DNA of 64,000 nt from Streptomyces hyaluromycini (lineage in GTDB: Bacteria; Actinomycetota; Actinomycetes; Streptomycetales; Streptomycetaceae): positions 1 through 64,000 of the forward strand of contig NZ_BCFL01000036.1 of the NCBI RefSeq assembly GCF_002217755.1. Direction: 5' to 3'. Below the pieces are notes generated by a model, which saw only the letters and a program-made list of their open reading frames with translations, did not search any database and was not told the DNA's origin. This document shows positions 33,886-42,589 of the stretch, piece by piece (the first letter of the stretch is position 1; every line of letters begins with the position of its first letter). Position numbers and translations under genes: made by a program.

Positions 33886-34794
33886 TCACGTGCCGTCGGG
33901 TGCCAGCACGATGTCGAAGCGGACCCGGGACCAGGACCGCCCGCCGAGGTCGCGCCCGTCCGGCGTGGGCGTACCCGCCGGCTGCGCCACGAAGTCCTTG
34001 ACGAGCGACTCCTTCACCCCGAACACGGAGTCCCGGTCCAGCAGTTCGTCACCGCGGACGAAGATGTGCGTGACCAGCGTGCGCAACGCGGGAGCGCTCA
34101 CCATGAAGTGCAGGTGGGAGGCGCGCATGGGCGAACGGCCGGTCGCCGCCAGCAGTGCTCCCACCGGCCCGTCGTGCGGAATCGGATACGGCGTCGGGGT
34201 GAGCCCCCAGAACCGGTAGCGGCCGTCGGCTTCGCTGAACAGGTGCGCCCGCGCCGCCATCCGGTCATCCCCGTACTGCGTGTCGTAGAAGCCGTCCTCG
34301 TCGGCCTCCCACACCTCGATCCGCGCTCCGGCCACGGGTTTTCCGGCGGAGTCGGTGACAGTGCCCTCCACCCAGCAGGGTTCTCCGGCGGCCCCGAAGG
34401 CGAGATCGCCGCCCTGGGCGATCTCGGGGCTGTCGTCGACGAAGAACGGGCCGAAGACGGTGGCCTCGGTGGCGTCGCCGTACGCCTCGTTGTTGACGGC
34501 GACCGTCTGCATGGAGGCTCCGAGCACGTCCGACAGGAGGATGAACTCCTGGCGGCGGTCGTCGGTGATGTGGCCGGTGCGGGTGAGGAACTCGATCCCC
34601 TTGCTCCACTCGCCCTCGGTGAGCCGGACCTCTCGGACGAACGCGTGCAGGTGGTGGACCAGTGACCGCATGATCTCGCGCAGTCGAGGGTCGGTGCAGC
34701 CGTCGAAGGACGCCAGCACCTGGCGGGTGATCTGCTCCTCACGCTCCTGCTGCTCGGCCGGGACGGGGGTACGGGGAGTGGGGGTGTCGTTCAT
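33886..34794 (-). CDS. hydroxyquinol 1,2-dioxygenase
   Basis: A 302-residue intradiol ring-cleavage dioxygenase that opens hydroxyquinol (1,2,4-trihydroxybenzene) to maleylacetate. The N-terminal helical dimer domain (residues about 20-115) precedes the catalytic beta-sandwich. The Fe(III) ligands can be placed: Tyr170 in DGFYDTQY, Tyr203 in PTPYPIPHDGPVG, and His227 and His229 in RASHLHFMV. The 33-, 24- and 2-residue intervals equal those of the structurally known Nocardioides enzyme (164/197/221/223). It is last in a coupled operon after maleylacetate reductase (4-base overlap), which consumes its product. Catechol 1,2-dioxygenase is the alternative, disfavoured by this context. Confidence 0.9.
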   Translation of the reverse strand: MNDTPTPRTPVPAEQQEREEQITRQVLASFDGCTDPRLREIMRSLVHHLHAFVREVRLTEGEWSKGIEFLTRTGHITDDRRQEFILLSDVLGASMQTVAVNNEAYGDATEATVFGPFFVDDSPEIAQGGDLAFGAAGEPCWVEGTVTDSAGKPVAGARIEVWEADEDGFYDTQYGDDRMAARAHLFSEADGRYRFWGLTPTPYPIPHDGPVGALLAATGRSPMRASHLHFMVSAPALRTLVTHIFVRGDELLDRDSVFGVKESLVKDFVAQPAGTPTPDGRDLGGRSWSRVRFDIVLAPDGT

Positions 34795-35837
34795 CGGGCT
34801 TCCCAGGCGTTCCGGACCAGGTCGGTGATCGCGTCGAGGGTGACGGGCCGCGGGTTGCCCGCGGGCGCGGCGGCCACGACGGGCTCGGCCACGGCCGCCA
34901 CACCGTCCCGGGGCATGCCGAGGTCGCGCAGCGAGCGCGGCGCACCGAGCCGGTCACGGAGCGTGGCGAGCCCCTCGACCGCGGTAGGGGAGCCGAAGGC
35001 CGCGGCCAGGCGCTGTTCGGCGTCAGGGGCGAAGGGGGCGTTGAAGGCGAGGACATGGGGGAGGACCACCGCGTGGGTCTGGGCGTGCGGAAGGTTGAAC
35101 ATGCCGCCCAGCACATGGCAGATCTTGTGGTGCAGTCCGGACCCGGCGGAGGCGAACGCCACGGCGGCCAAGTAGGCGCCGTACAAGGTCTGTTCCCGGC
35201 CGTCCAGCGCCTGCGGGTCCTTCACGACCAGCGGCAGTCCCGTCCGCAGCGCCCGCACGCCTTCGGCGGCGAGGGCCTGGTCGATGGGATCCGTCCGAGG
35301 TGCCCACATGGAGTCCACGCAGTGGGCGAGCGCGTTGAGCCCCGAAGCGACACTCAGGCCGACCGGAAGGGAGAGCGTCAGCGAGGCGTCGTAGACGACG
35401 GCACGCGGCAGGACCTTCGGGTCCGTACCGGTGGTCTTCACGGAGTCCTCGGTCAGCCCCCATACGGCGGTGGCCTCCGAGCCGGCGTACGTGGTCGGGA
35501 CGGCGACGATCGGCAGCCCCGTGGTCAGCGCGACCGCCTTGGCCAGGCCCGTGGTGGAGCCGCCGCCGACACTGACCAGGGCGTCGACGTCCCGTTCGGC
35601 GGCCGCCGCCCGAGCCCGCAGGGCGACCTCGACGGGAACGTGCATGACGACGTCGTCGTGCCGGTGGACGACGGGCAGGCCGGCGGTGACGCGATCGGCG
35701 AACTCCCGCTCGGCCGCCCCCGCGATGACCATCACCCGCCGGGCGCCGAGCGCGGCGACCTCCGCGGCCAGGCCCTCCTCGGCGGCGCCGGAGGCGAACC
35801 GCACCCGCTGCGGCAGCGTGTCGTGGACGAACCGCAT
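34791..35837 (-). CDS. maleylacetate reductase
   Basis: A 348-residue iron-containing alcohol dehydrogenase-family enzyme that reduces maleylacetate to beta-ketoadipate with NAD(P)H. The nucleotide-binding motif DALVSVGGGSTTGLAKAVAL lies near residues 86-105, followed by LPIVAVPTTYAGSEATAVWG. The metal/active-site region includes GLNALAHCVDSMW and SGLHHKICHVLGGMFNLPHA. The length is typical of maleylacetate reductases, shorter than most group III alcohol dehydrogenases. It lies 3 bases after the monooxygenase stop and overlaps the dioxygenase start by 4 bases. Confidence 0.92.
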   Translation of the reverse strand: MRFVHDTLPQRVRFASGAAEEGLAAEVAALGARRVMVIAGAAEREFADRVTAGLPVVHRHDDVVMHVPVEVALRARAAAAERDVDALVSVGGGSTTGLAKAVALTTGLPIVAVPTTYAGSEATAVWGLTEDSVKTTGTDPKVLPRAVVYDASLTLSLPVGLSVASGLNALAHCVDSMWAPRTDPIDQALAAEGVRALRTGLPLVVKDPQALDGREQTLYGAYLAAVAFASAGSGLHHKICHVLGGMFNLPHAQTHAVVLPHVLAFNAPFAPDAEQRLAAAFGSPTAVEGLATLRDRLGAPRSLRDLGMPRDGVAAVAEPVVAAAPAGNPRPVTLDAITDLVRNAWEAR

Positions 35838-35840
35838 GAG

Positions 35841-37634
35841 CTAGTCCCTTCCCAGGACGGAGAGCAGAGCAGCACGCAGCTGGTCTTCAGGGTTCTCGGG
35901 CAGCTCCATGGCCCGCCATGCGATGTGCTTGTCGGGCCGCACCAGCAGCACACCGCTCTCGTCGATCTCGCGCAGCTTGGCCCAGTCGTAGTAGAGGTCG
36001 GTCACCTCGCGGCCCGGGCCGATGACGACGGTCCTGAGCGGGACGCCCAACTCCTCGCCGACCTTCTCGGCCGCCTGCTCCCACGCCTCACCCGCGATGC
36101 CGGTCAGCAGCGTCCAACGGTCGTACGGCGCCAGGTCCATCAGCGCGTGACGGTGTGCGCTGTCCCCGACCCAGGCGTGCGGAAGATGCGCGCCGGGGAC
36201 GGTCGACGTCTCGTAGTACAGATCGGCATCGCGTGCGGGCGCGGGCAGTTCACTGCCGTCGGAGACGACGGCCGTCGAGGTGTAGTGCTGACCCAGCTCC
36301 ACACCGTGCGCGTTGAACTCGTAGTTCTTCAGCTCCATCGCGCGCACCAGCGCGGCCCGCTTGGCGGCCCCGGCAGGGGTGTTGGCCTTGCGTTCCTCGA
36401 TGGCGGCCGTCATCGAGGCCTCGTCCGGCGCCCCGAGAACGCCCAGTGCCTCGAAGATGTCGACGAACTCGCGGCTGGACTTGTTGGCGCGCTTGACGAT
36501 GCGCTCGGCGACGGGAGCCCGCTCGGCCGTGTAGGTCTCCAACAGCCCTGGCCCAGCATGCCCCTTGAGCACGGCCGCGATCTTCCACGCGAGGTTGTAC
36601 GCGTCCTGGACGGAGGTGTTGGAGCCCAGGCCGTTGCTCGGCGGGTGCCGGTGGACGGCGTCGCCCGCACAGAACACACGGCCCTGCTGGAGCCGGGTCG
36701 CGTACATCTCGTTGTTGCCCCACAGGCTGGTGCCGGTGATCTCCACCTCCAGTTCGGGTGCGCCGAGGAGGTTGCGGACGATCTGCACGGCAGCGGCCTC
36801 GTCGACGACCGGGGGTTCCCCGGAGATGTCGTAGCCCCACACGATCAGCCACTCGTTCCACGGGCGCACCATGCGCACCAGCCCGGCGCCGATGCCGCCG
36901 ACGTTCGAGCCGGGCTGGACGACCCAGTACAGGACGGACGGCCGGTGGGCGACGTAGCGGCTGATGTCGGCCTTGAACGTGATGTTCATCGAGCCGGCGA
37001 TGTCCATCGCGCCCTCGTAGGGCAGACCGATGTCCGCGGCGACCTTGGAGCGGGCACCGTCCGCGCCGATCAGGTACTTCGCGCGGATGCTGTACTCGTG
37101 CCCGGTGAGCCGGTCCAGCACCCGCACGGTGACTCCGTCGGCGTCCTGGGTGTGTGACAGGTACTCACTGGAGAACCGCGTCTGCGCGCCGCGCTGCGCG
37201 GCGTTGCGGACCAGGATCGGTTCGAGATACGTCTGCGGGATGTCCACGGTGAGACAGGGGGACGCCAGCCGGTAGTCCGCCTCGCGGTCCGGCCGGGTCC
37301 CCCAGGTGTGGATACGGCCGATCTCCTCACCGGTGATGCTGGTGCAGAACACCGTGTCGCCGACGAGGGAGTGGTCCGTGGCGTCGGCCAGCACCTGCGG
37401 TTCGATGCCCAGATCGCGGAAGACCTCCATCGCGCGCTGGTTGGTGATGTGCGCGCGGGGGGTGTTCGCCGTCCACCGGTACTTCGTGATCATGATGGTG
37501 CCGACGCCCAGCGTCGCCAGCAGCAGCGCCGCGGAGGCGCCCGCAGGGCCGGAACCGACGACCACGACGTCGGTCGTGACGGCCGAGTCGCCCGGCAGCT
37601 CGGTCTCGGACATCCCGTCGTTGAACATGGGCAT
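35841..37634 (-). CDS. FAD-dependent phenol/resorcinol hydroxylase
   Basis: A 597-residue single-component flavoprotein monooxygenase of the 2,4-dichlorophenol 6-monooxygenase (TfdB)-like group. The FAD Rossmann motif is VVVVGSGPAGASAALLLATL (residues about 23-42), the NAD(P)H/FAD-ribityl motif is KYLIGADGARSKVAADIGLP, and the second FAD motif is RVFCAGDAVHRHPPSNGLGS. A thioredoxin-like C-terminal domain follows, as in phenol hydroxylases. GAAAGG lies 8 bases before the ATG. It is first in an operon with maleylacetate reductase and hydroxyquinol dioxygenase, so it should make hydroxyquinol from resorcinol or a similar phenol. The exact substrate is inferred from neighbours. Confidence 0.87.
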   Translation of the reverse strand: MPMFNDGMSETELPGDSAVTTDVVVVGSGPAGASAALLLATLGVGTIMITKYRWTANTPRAHITNQRAMEVFRDLGIEPQVLADATDHSLVGDTVFCTSITGEEIGRIHTWGTRPDREADYRLASPCLTVDIPQTYLEPILVRNAAQRGAQTRFSSEYLSHTQDADGVTVRVLDRLTGHEYSIRAKYLIGADGARSKVAADIGLPYEGAMDIAGSMNITFKADISRYVAHRPSVLYWVVQPGSNVGGIGAGLVRMVRPWNEWLIVWGYDISGEPPVVDEAAAVQIVRNLLGAPELEVEITGTSLWGNNEMYATRLQQGRVFCAGDAVHRHPPSNGLGSNTSVQDAYNLAWKIAAVLKGHAGPGLLETYTAERAPVAERIVKRANKSSREFVDIFEALGVLGAPDEASMTAAIEERKANTPAGAAKRAALVRAMELKNYEFNAHGVELGQHYTSTAVVSDGSELPAPARDADLYYETSTVPGAHLPHAWVGDSAHRHALMDLAPYDRWTLLTGIAGEAWEQAAEKVGEELGVPLRTVVIGPGREVTDLYYDWAKLREIDESGVLLVRPDKHIAWRAMELPENPEDQLRAALLSVLGRD

Positions 37635-37857
37635 CGTGCTGACCTTTCATCGATCCGGCGACGTTGCCGGCAGCGCCAGTGTGAGACGGACCCGGACGGG
37701 ACGGAACAGCGCGGCGGCGAGGTCGGCGGATACACCAAGAAGTGGCGGATCCACGAAGGACCGGCCACACCGCGAGGCCTGACCGCGCGACTGCCGCGAG
37801 CCGGATTTCGCCGAGCAGGTCACGCGAGGGACGCCGGCTGACGACGGTCCTGACCTC

Positions 37858-38151
37858 GTGGAGCCGTCCCTTGCCGAACAGCTCCGCGATCTCGCGAGGA
37901 AGGCCGGCGCACCCCCGAGGCCGCGCGTCCCGGGCACCCGGTATGCCCTGAACGGTGACGTCTGGGCGAGGTTCTCCCTGCGGGAGATGGCACGTTTCCA
38001 TCAGGAGCGAGCTGCGGTGGCCACGTTGGCGCTGGCCCGGACACGGCTGCCCTGGGGCATGGTGAAGACGGATGGCTTCGGGCGTGTCGTCGGCTTCGTC
38101 GAGGCACCGCCGTCCCCGTACGACAGGGAGTGGTCACGGCTCCGGCTGTGA
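37858..38151 (+). pseudogene. fragment of a sugar-1-phosphate nucleotidyltransferase
   Basis: The 97-codon frame has a middle part, ALNGDVWARFSLREMARFHQ, then RAAVATLALARTRLPWGMVK and GRVVGFVEAPPSPYDREW. This follows the order of NTP-transferase enzymes (NGD metal-binding Asp, HRERGAxATIAL, GVVExDxxGRVxGFxEKP). The N-terminal nucleotide-binding signature (GGxGTRLxPLT) and the whole C-terminal half are absent. About 75 residues of an enzyme of 250-380 remain, so it is very probably a dead fragment. The first 28 residues are unrelated. It could in principle be expressed from the GTG at 37858. Confidence 0.6.
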
Positions 38152-38221
38152 CCGGATCGGTCCGCCCCCGGACCCGATGAGGTCTGTCGCCGCTCCAGCC
38201 CCGCCGGTCAAGCTTGGGGGC

Positions 38222-38821
38222 ATGAACCGAGCGCTGATCGTCATCGATGTCCAGGAATCCTTCCGCGCCCGCCCGCTGTGGGAGACCATTTCCAACCCGA
38301 AGATCGCCGACCAGGTGGACCGACTGGTCCGGCTCGCCCGCCAGGCCGGGGACCTGGTGGTGTGGGTGCTGCATTCCGATCCCGGCAGCGGCGATGTCTT
38401 CGACCCCGCCCTCGGCCATGTCCGCCTGATGGATGAGTTGCAGCGCCGGGACACGGAACCGCTGATCCACAAGACCTCGCACAACGCGTTCACCACCACC
38501 AACCTGCAGCAACTCCTCACCGAGCGCGGCATCCACGAGCTCACCGTCTGCGGCATCCGGACCGAGCAGTGCGTGGAGACCACCACCCGCGTCGCGAGCG
38601 ACTTCGGCTACCAGGTCACGTTCGTCATCGACGCCACCGCGACCAACCCCATCCCGCACCGTGACGCTCCCGCCGACCAGAGCGTCGCCGAACTGCTGTC
38701 GGACCCCCGCACCCTGAGCGCCGAGGAGATCATCAGGCGCACGGAGTACGCCCTTGCCGGACGCTTTGCCACCATCGCCACGGTTGGGGAACTGGAAGCC
38801 GCGGCGGAGTCTCGGGCATGA
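38222..38821 (+). CDS. isochorismatase-family cysteine hydrolase
   Basis: A 199-residue alpha/beta hydrolase of the isochorismatase/nicotinamidase superfamily. The catalytic Asp is in ALIVIDVQESFRARPLW, the Lys in LIHKTSHNAFTTTNLQQLL and the Cys in LTVCGIRTEQCVETTTRVAS, giving the complete Asp-Lys-Cys triad. A GGGGG stretch lies just before the ATG. Isochorismatase, nicotinamidase and N-carbamoyl or ureido hydrolase activities all occur in this fold. It is followed 10 bases later by a GlxA-type AraC regulator, a frequent pairing, and the two form an operon. Confidence 0.85.
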   Translation: MNRALIVIDVQESFRARPLWETISNPKIADQVDRLVRLARQAGDLVVWVLHSDPGSGDVFDPALGHVRLMDELQRRDTEPLIHKTSHNAFTTTNLQQLLTERGIHELTVCGIRTEQCVETTTRVASDFGYQVTFVIDATATNPIPHRDAPADQSVAELLSDPRTLSAEEIIRRTEYALAGRFATIATVGELEAAAESRA

Positions 38822-38831
38822 TGACCGGATC

Positions 38832-39743
38832 GTGAGCCACATCGCCTTTCTCCTGGTGCCCGGAGTCCATCTGCTGGACCTGGCAGGCCCCGCGCAGGTC
38901 TTTTCCACGGCCTCCGACTTCGGGCGCCCTTACACCCTCAGCTACGTCGCCGAGCAGCCGCTGGTCACCACCGCTCAGGGCCTGCCCTTGGTGGCCCAGC
39001 CGGACTGGCCCGAGCTCGGCCCCGAGGACTTGATCGTGGTGCCCGGCTGGCGGGCGCCCACCCTGGCAGGCAGTCCCGCCATCGGCGCGGATTTCCTGCA
39101 GTCCCTCCGGGACCACCACGCCAGGGGCGGCACCGTTGCCAGCGTCTGCGCCGGAGCCGAGGCGCTCGGCCGGGCCGGCCTGCTCGACGGCCGCCGGTGC
39201 ACCACGCACCATGATGTGCAGGACGAGCTCGCACGCCGCTACCCCAGAGCGACGGTCGTTCGCGATGTTCTTCATACCGCCGACGACCGGGTGGTCACCT
39301 CGGCCGGCATCGCCAGCGGCATCGACCTGGCCCTGCACCTGGTCGCCACCCGGCACGGCCCCGCCGTCGCCGCACAGACGGCCCGGGACATGGTCGTCTA
39401 CGCGCGGCGCAACGGCCATGAACCGCAGGCCAGCGCAATGCTCAGATTCCGATCCCACCTCGACGACACCGTGCACCACGCCCAGGACCTGCTCGATGCC
39501 CGCTACGACCAACCACTGCCCCTGTCCGCCCTGGCCGCGACCGTGGGCGTGAGCGAACGTACCCTCACCCGCCTCTTCACCCGCGCCACCGGCGGCCTCA
39601 CCCCGCTGCGCTACCAGCAAACCCTCCGTCTCGAACGCGCCGAGCACCTCATCAGCCATGGCGCCACGGTCGATGCCGCCGCCCGCGCGGTCGGCTTCGA
39701 GGACCCCCGCATGCTGCGCCGCCTACGAGCTCGCAACCACTGA
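38832..39743 (+). CDS. GlxA-type AraC regulator with DJ-1/PfpI domain
   Basis: A 303-residue protein with an N-terminal DJ-1/PfpI glutamine-amidotransferase-like domain (residues about 3-170, HIAFLLVPGVHLLDLAGPAQ; elbow Cys in VASVCAGAEALGRAGLL) and a C-terminal AraC DNA-binding domain (about 205-303, LAATVGVSERTLTRLFTRAT). The domain pair is the GlxA/FtrA architecture. The second helix-turn-helix ends abruptly after RAVGFEDPRMLRRL, a little short of the usual FRRRFG region. The GTG at 38832 was chosen since homologous sequence begins there. Probably regulates the preceding hydrolase. Confidence 0.82.
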   Translation: MSHIAFLLVPGVHLLDLAGPAQVFSTASDFGRPYTLSYVAEQPLVTTAQGLPLVAQPDWPELGPEDLIVVPGWRAPTLAGSPAIGADFLQSLRDHHARGGTVASVCAGAEALGRAGLLDGRRCTTHHDVQDELARRYPRATVVRDVLHTADDRVVTSAGIASGIDLALHLVATRHGPAVAAQTARDMVVYARRNGHEPQASAMLRFRSHLDDTVHHAQDLLDARYDQPLPLSALAATVGVSERTLTRLFTRATGGLTPLRYQQTLRLERAEHLISHGATVDAAARAVGFEDPRMLRRLRARNH

Positions 39744-39950
39744 CCAGCAGCAGCGCACGCCAAAACGACACACCAACCACTCGACGCTCTGATCTCCCAT
39801 CTCGACAAGACCAAGCTGTCGCAGGTACGGATACCAGTGGCCGACGACGAGACCTATGGCGCGGTACAAGTCGGGGTGCGGCAGGCCACACCCCAAGTGG
39901 ATGGCGGACCGCAGTGACCGGGTGAGCACCGGCGCGAAATGGTCGTCCGC

Positions 39951-40626
39951 ATGACAACAACGTCACGACCCACCAGCACGCACGGACAATCCCGATCCGC
40001 AGGTGTCCCTGGTCGGGCATTCGCGGTGCTCGTCGTTCTTGCCGCGGCCCTCGTCCCGGCTTTCGTCTTCGTCCCCGGCCCGTTGGCGGCGAGCATGTCC
40101 GGCGGCGGCTTCGGCGACCGGCGTCACCTCGTCGACAAGCTCTCCCGGTCGTTCGTCGGCTACTGGGGTTCCGGCGAACGGAGCCTTTCCCCGGGCTTGG
40201 AGAGGGTTGTCGACTACTGGCTCCGCTACCACGTGGTCAAGGCCGTGATCGCCCCGACCCTGCTGGCCGTGCTGACAATGCTCGGCGTTCTGCTCTGGAA
40301 AGCCTTTCTGCGGACCGACGGGCTTGGAGGCGGACGCAGGGCCGCTCTCGCGACGGCCGGAATCGGCGTCACGGCGCTCGCGCTGGTCTCGTTGGCGGCG
40401 GTCATGGCCGACATCCAGGGTGCGACAGCGCCGCTCTCCTCACTGCTGTCGATGCTGCCCATGCACCCGTCGCACGGAGAACTCGCCGATACGCTCGACC
40501 AGGTCAGGCAGCACCTGGCCGACTATCCGAGCTCCGGTGACCGAACTCCGCCTGCCATCGAGGTGATGGTCGGTGACTTCTCCCGGTACCACGTGGTGAC
40601 AGCCGTGGCCGCCCCGATGGTCGCGC
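39951..40626 (+). pseudogene. membrane protein truncated at a deletion joint
   Basis: The frame codes for a plausible membrane protein with helices at GRAFAVLVVLAAALVPAFVF, APTLLAVLTMLGVLLWKAFL and IGVTALALVSLAAVMADIQG. It contains an internal repeat (YWLRYHVVKAVIAPTLLAVL and FSRYHVVTAVAAPMVA). Just where the second repeat should enter its last helix, near 40620-40630, protein character stops and the frame runs on through the antisense of the MocR gene to 42035. The original C-terminus is therefore missing. Function unknown. An earlier in-frame ATG is at 39939. Confidence 0.6.
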
Positions 40627-41879
40627 CGGGTGAACGCGGTCACGTGCAGGCCCGCGGCGGACGGCACCGGCTCCGCCAGGTCCGCGAAGCGGCCGGTGAG
40701 CGCACCGACGACGACCCGGTGCCGGGCGGCGTACGTGTGCTGCATCCGGCGGATGTGCCGGGCGAACAGCCCGTCGTCGACGAAACGCGCGAGTGCCGCC
40801 TGCGTGGCGACCGCCGTATGCCAGTCGGCGGCGTACTTGGCGGTGCGCAACGCCGTGCGCAGCGCAGCGGGCGCCACCAGGAAACCGACACGCAAAGAGG
40901 GCATCATCACCTTGGAGAACGACCCCACATAGATGACATGGCCGCCCCGGTCCAGACTCTGCAGCGTCTCGACCGGCCGCCCGCCGAACCGGAACTCGCT
41001 GTCGTAGTCGTCCTCGATCACCGCCGCGCTGTGCCGCCAAGCCCACCGCAACAGCGCCGTTCTGCGCCGCAACGACATCGGCATGCCGAGCGGGAACTGA
41101 TGGGCAGGGGTGACGTACACCGCACGGGTGTCCGGCGGGATGGCGTCCACCAGCAGGCCCTCGGCGTCCACCGCCACGCCCGTGACCACGGCACCCTGCG
41201 CCAAGAACGGCAGCCGGGCCGGCGGGTAGCCGGGCTCTTCGACCACCACCCGGTCACCCGGCTCCAGCAGCACCCGCCCGATGAGGTCCAGGGCCTGCTG
41301 CGTGCCGGTGGTCACCAGCAGGTCGTCCGGACCGGCCCGCACACCGCGGGAGAGCCCGATGTGCCGGGCGAGCGCGGCCCGCAGCCCGGCATGGCCGGCA
41401 GGATCGCCGTATCCGACCGCCCCGGCCCCCGACAGCCGCAGTTCCCGGGCGATCAGGGGACGCCAGACGTCGTAGGGGAAGAGCCGGGCGTCCGGCAGAC
41501 CGACCCTGAAGTCATAGGCCGCCGTAACGGGCCCCGTGACCTCCGGAGCCGCCCAGGGGGACAGACCCGCCCACAGGGCACGCGGGCGCAGTCCCGGGCC
41601 GGTGGCGTCGGTGGCGGGCGCGGCTCCGCGCGCGGGCAGGCCCGCCGTCCGCACATAGGTCCCGGAGCCGACCCTGCTGTCCGCGTAGCCCTCGGCGACG
41701 AGCCGTTCATAGGCGACACCGACGGTGTTGCGGGCCACCGCGAGACGGCGGCTCAGCTCCCGGGTCGCAGGCAGCGGATCGCCGGGCCGAAGCAGCCCGT
41801 CGTGGATCGCGGTGCGCAACTGGCGGTAGATCTGGCCCGACAGATCGCTCTGCCCGTCGAGCCTGACGTACACATCCAT
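40440..41879 (-). CDS. MocR/PdxR-type GntR-aminotransferase regulator, C-terminus lost
   Basis: A 479-codon frame whose first ~420 residues are a MocR regulator. The GntR winged helix (residues about 10-75) holds GQIYRQLRTAIHDGLLRPGD and RELSRRLAVARNTVGVAYER. The aminotransferase-like domain has the PLP Lys in YVGSFSKVMMPSLRVGFLVA. After SAAGLHVTAF (near 40630) the expected last ~65-75 residues are missing. They are replaced by HRGGHGCHHVVPGEVTDHHL and more, the antisense of the truncated membrane protein gene. The small aminotransferase subdomain is thus damaged and the regulator may be inactive. Divergent from the TIGR03086 gene over 116 bases. Confidence 0.7.
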   Translation of the reverse strand: MDVYVRLDGQSDLSGQIYRQLRTAIHDGLLRPGDPLPATRELSRRLAVARNTVGVAYERLVAEGYADSRVGSGTYVRTAGLPARGAAPATDATGPGLRPRALWAGLSPWAAPEVTGPVTAAYDFRVGLPDARLFPYDVWRPLIARELRLSGAGAVGYGDPAGHAGLRAALARHIGLSRGVRAGPDDLLVTTGTQQALDLIGRVLLEPGDRVVVEEPGYPPARLPFLAQGAVVTGVAVDAEGLLVDAIPPDTRAVYVTPAHQFPLGMPMSLRRRTALLRWAWRHSAAVIEDDYDSEFRFGGRPVETLQSLDRGGHVIYVGSFSKVMMPSLRVGFLVAPAALRTALRTAKYAADWHTAVATQAALARFVDDGLFARHIRRMQHTYAARHRVVVGALTGRFADLAEPVPSAAGLHVTAFTRRDHRGGHGCHHVVPGEVTDHHLDGRRSSVTGARIVGQVLPDLVERIGEFSVRRVHGQHRQQ

Positions 41880-41927
41880 CTCGGCCTTCCGCCCTCGGCT
41901 CGGCTGCTGTCGGCCTTCAGCACGGCA

Positions 41928-41958
41928 ATTGGCTCAATCATCCGACACCTTATTGGAC
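41928..41958. promoter_or_regulatory. candidate MocR direct-repeat operator
   Basis: ATTGGC (41928-41933) and ATTGGAC (41952-41958) are direct repeats 24 bases apart between the MocR gene and the divergent gene. MocR/PdxR proteins typically bind direct repeats. Short match, so weak. Confidence 0.3.
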
Positions 41959-41995
41959 CTGGAGCCGGACCGCTGCGCGATCCTACGCTCGGGCC

Positions 41996-42589
41996 ATGGA
42001 CATGCGACAACTCGACCGCCAGGCGCTGCTGTTGACCGGGCAACTCGTCTCCCGGGTGAAACCCGGCCACTTGACGCGGGCGACACCGTGCGCGGACTGG
42101 ACCCTGTACGGCCTGCTCCGCCATCTGGTCACCCAGAACCAGGGGTTCACCGCCTCCGCCCACGGTGCGGGTCAGCCGTGGGCCGTATGGCGGGACGGCG
42201 ATCTCGGCGACGACCCGGCCGGGGCATACGAGGCGTCGGCGGACGAGGTCACCGCCGCGTTCGCCGAAGACGGCGTACTCGCACGGCAGTTCGCACTGCC
42301 GGAAGTGGGCGAAGGCTTCGCCGTCCCCGGAAAGACCGCGATCGGCTTCCACCTGCTCGACTACGTGGTGCACGCCTGGGACATCGCGGTGACGATAGGC
42401 GCCCCATGGGAACCGGCCGCCGAACTCACCACCGCCGCACTGCGTGTCGCCGCCCTGGTCCCGGACGCAGGCCGCGGGCCCGGTGCCCCCTTCCGCCGAC
42501 GGCTCACCGTCCCCGACGACGCCCCGCCGAGCGACCGGCTGCTCGCCCTGCTCGGCCGCGACCCCTCCTGGACACCCGAGCCGTACTGA
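41996..42589 (+). CDS. TIGR03086-type DinB/mycothiol-dependent protein
   Basis: A 197-residue four-helix DinB-like protein of the actinobacterial TIGR03086 / maleylpyruvate-isomerase-like group. Conserved segments are LTRATPCADWTLYGLLRHLV (metal-site His) and FHLLDYVVHAWDIAVTIGAP (second metal-site His). Members bind a metal and often use mycothiol. No specific reaction is established for most. It is divergent from the truncated MocR gene, whose target it may have been. Confidence 0.82.
   Translation: MDMRQLDRQALLLTGQLVSRVKPGHLTRATPCADWTLYGLLRHLVTQNQGFTASAHGAGQPWAVWRDGDLGDDPAGAYEASADEVTAAFAEDGVLARQFALPEVGEGFAVPGKTAIGFHLLDYVVHAWDIAVTIGAPWEPAAELTTAALRVAALVPDAGRGPGAPFRRRLTVPDDAPPSDRLLALLGRDPSWTPEPY

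Noticed and set aside
40627..42035. Continuation of the plus-strand membrane protein frame through the MocR region
   Set aside because: Composition changes at once to His/Arg/Gly-rich antisense sequence of the MocR gene, which has clear motifs on the other strand.
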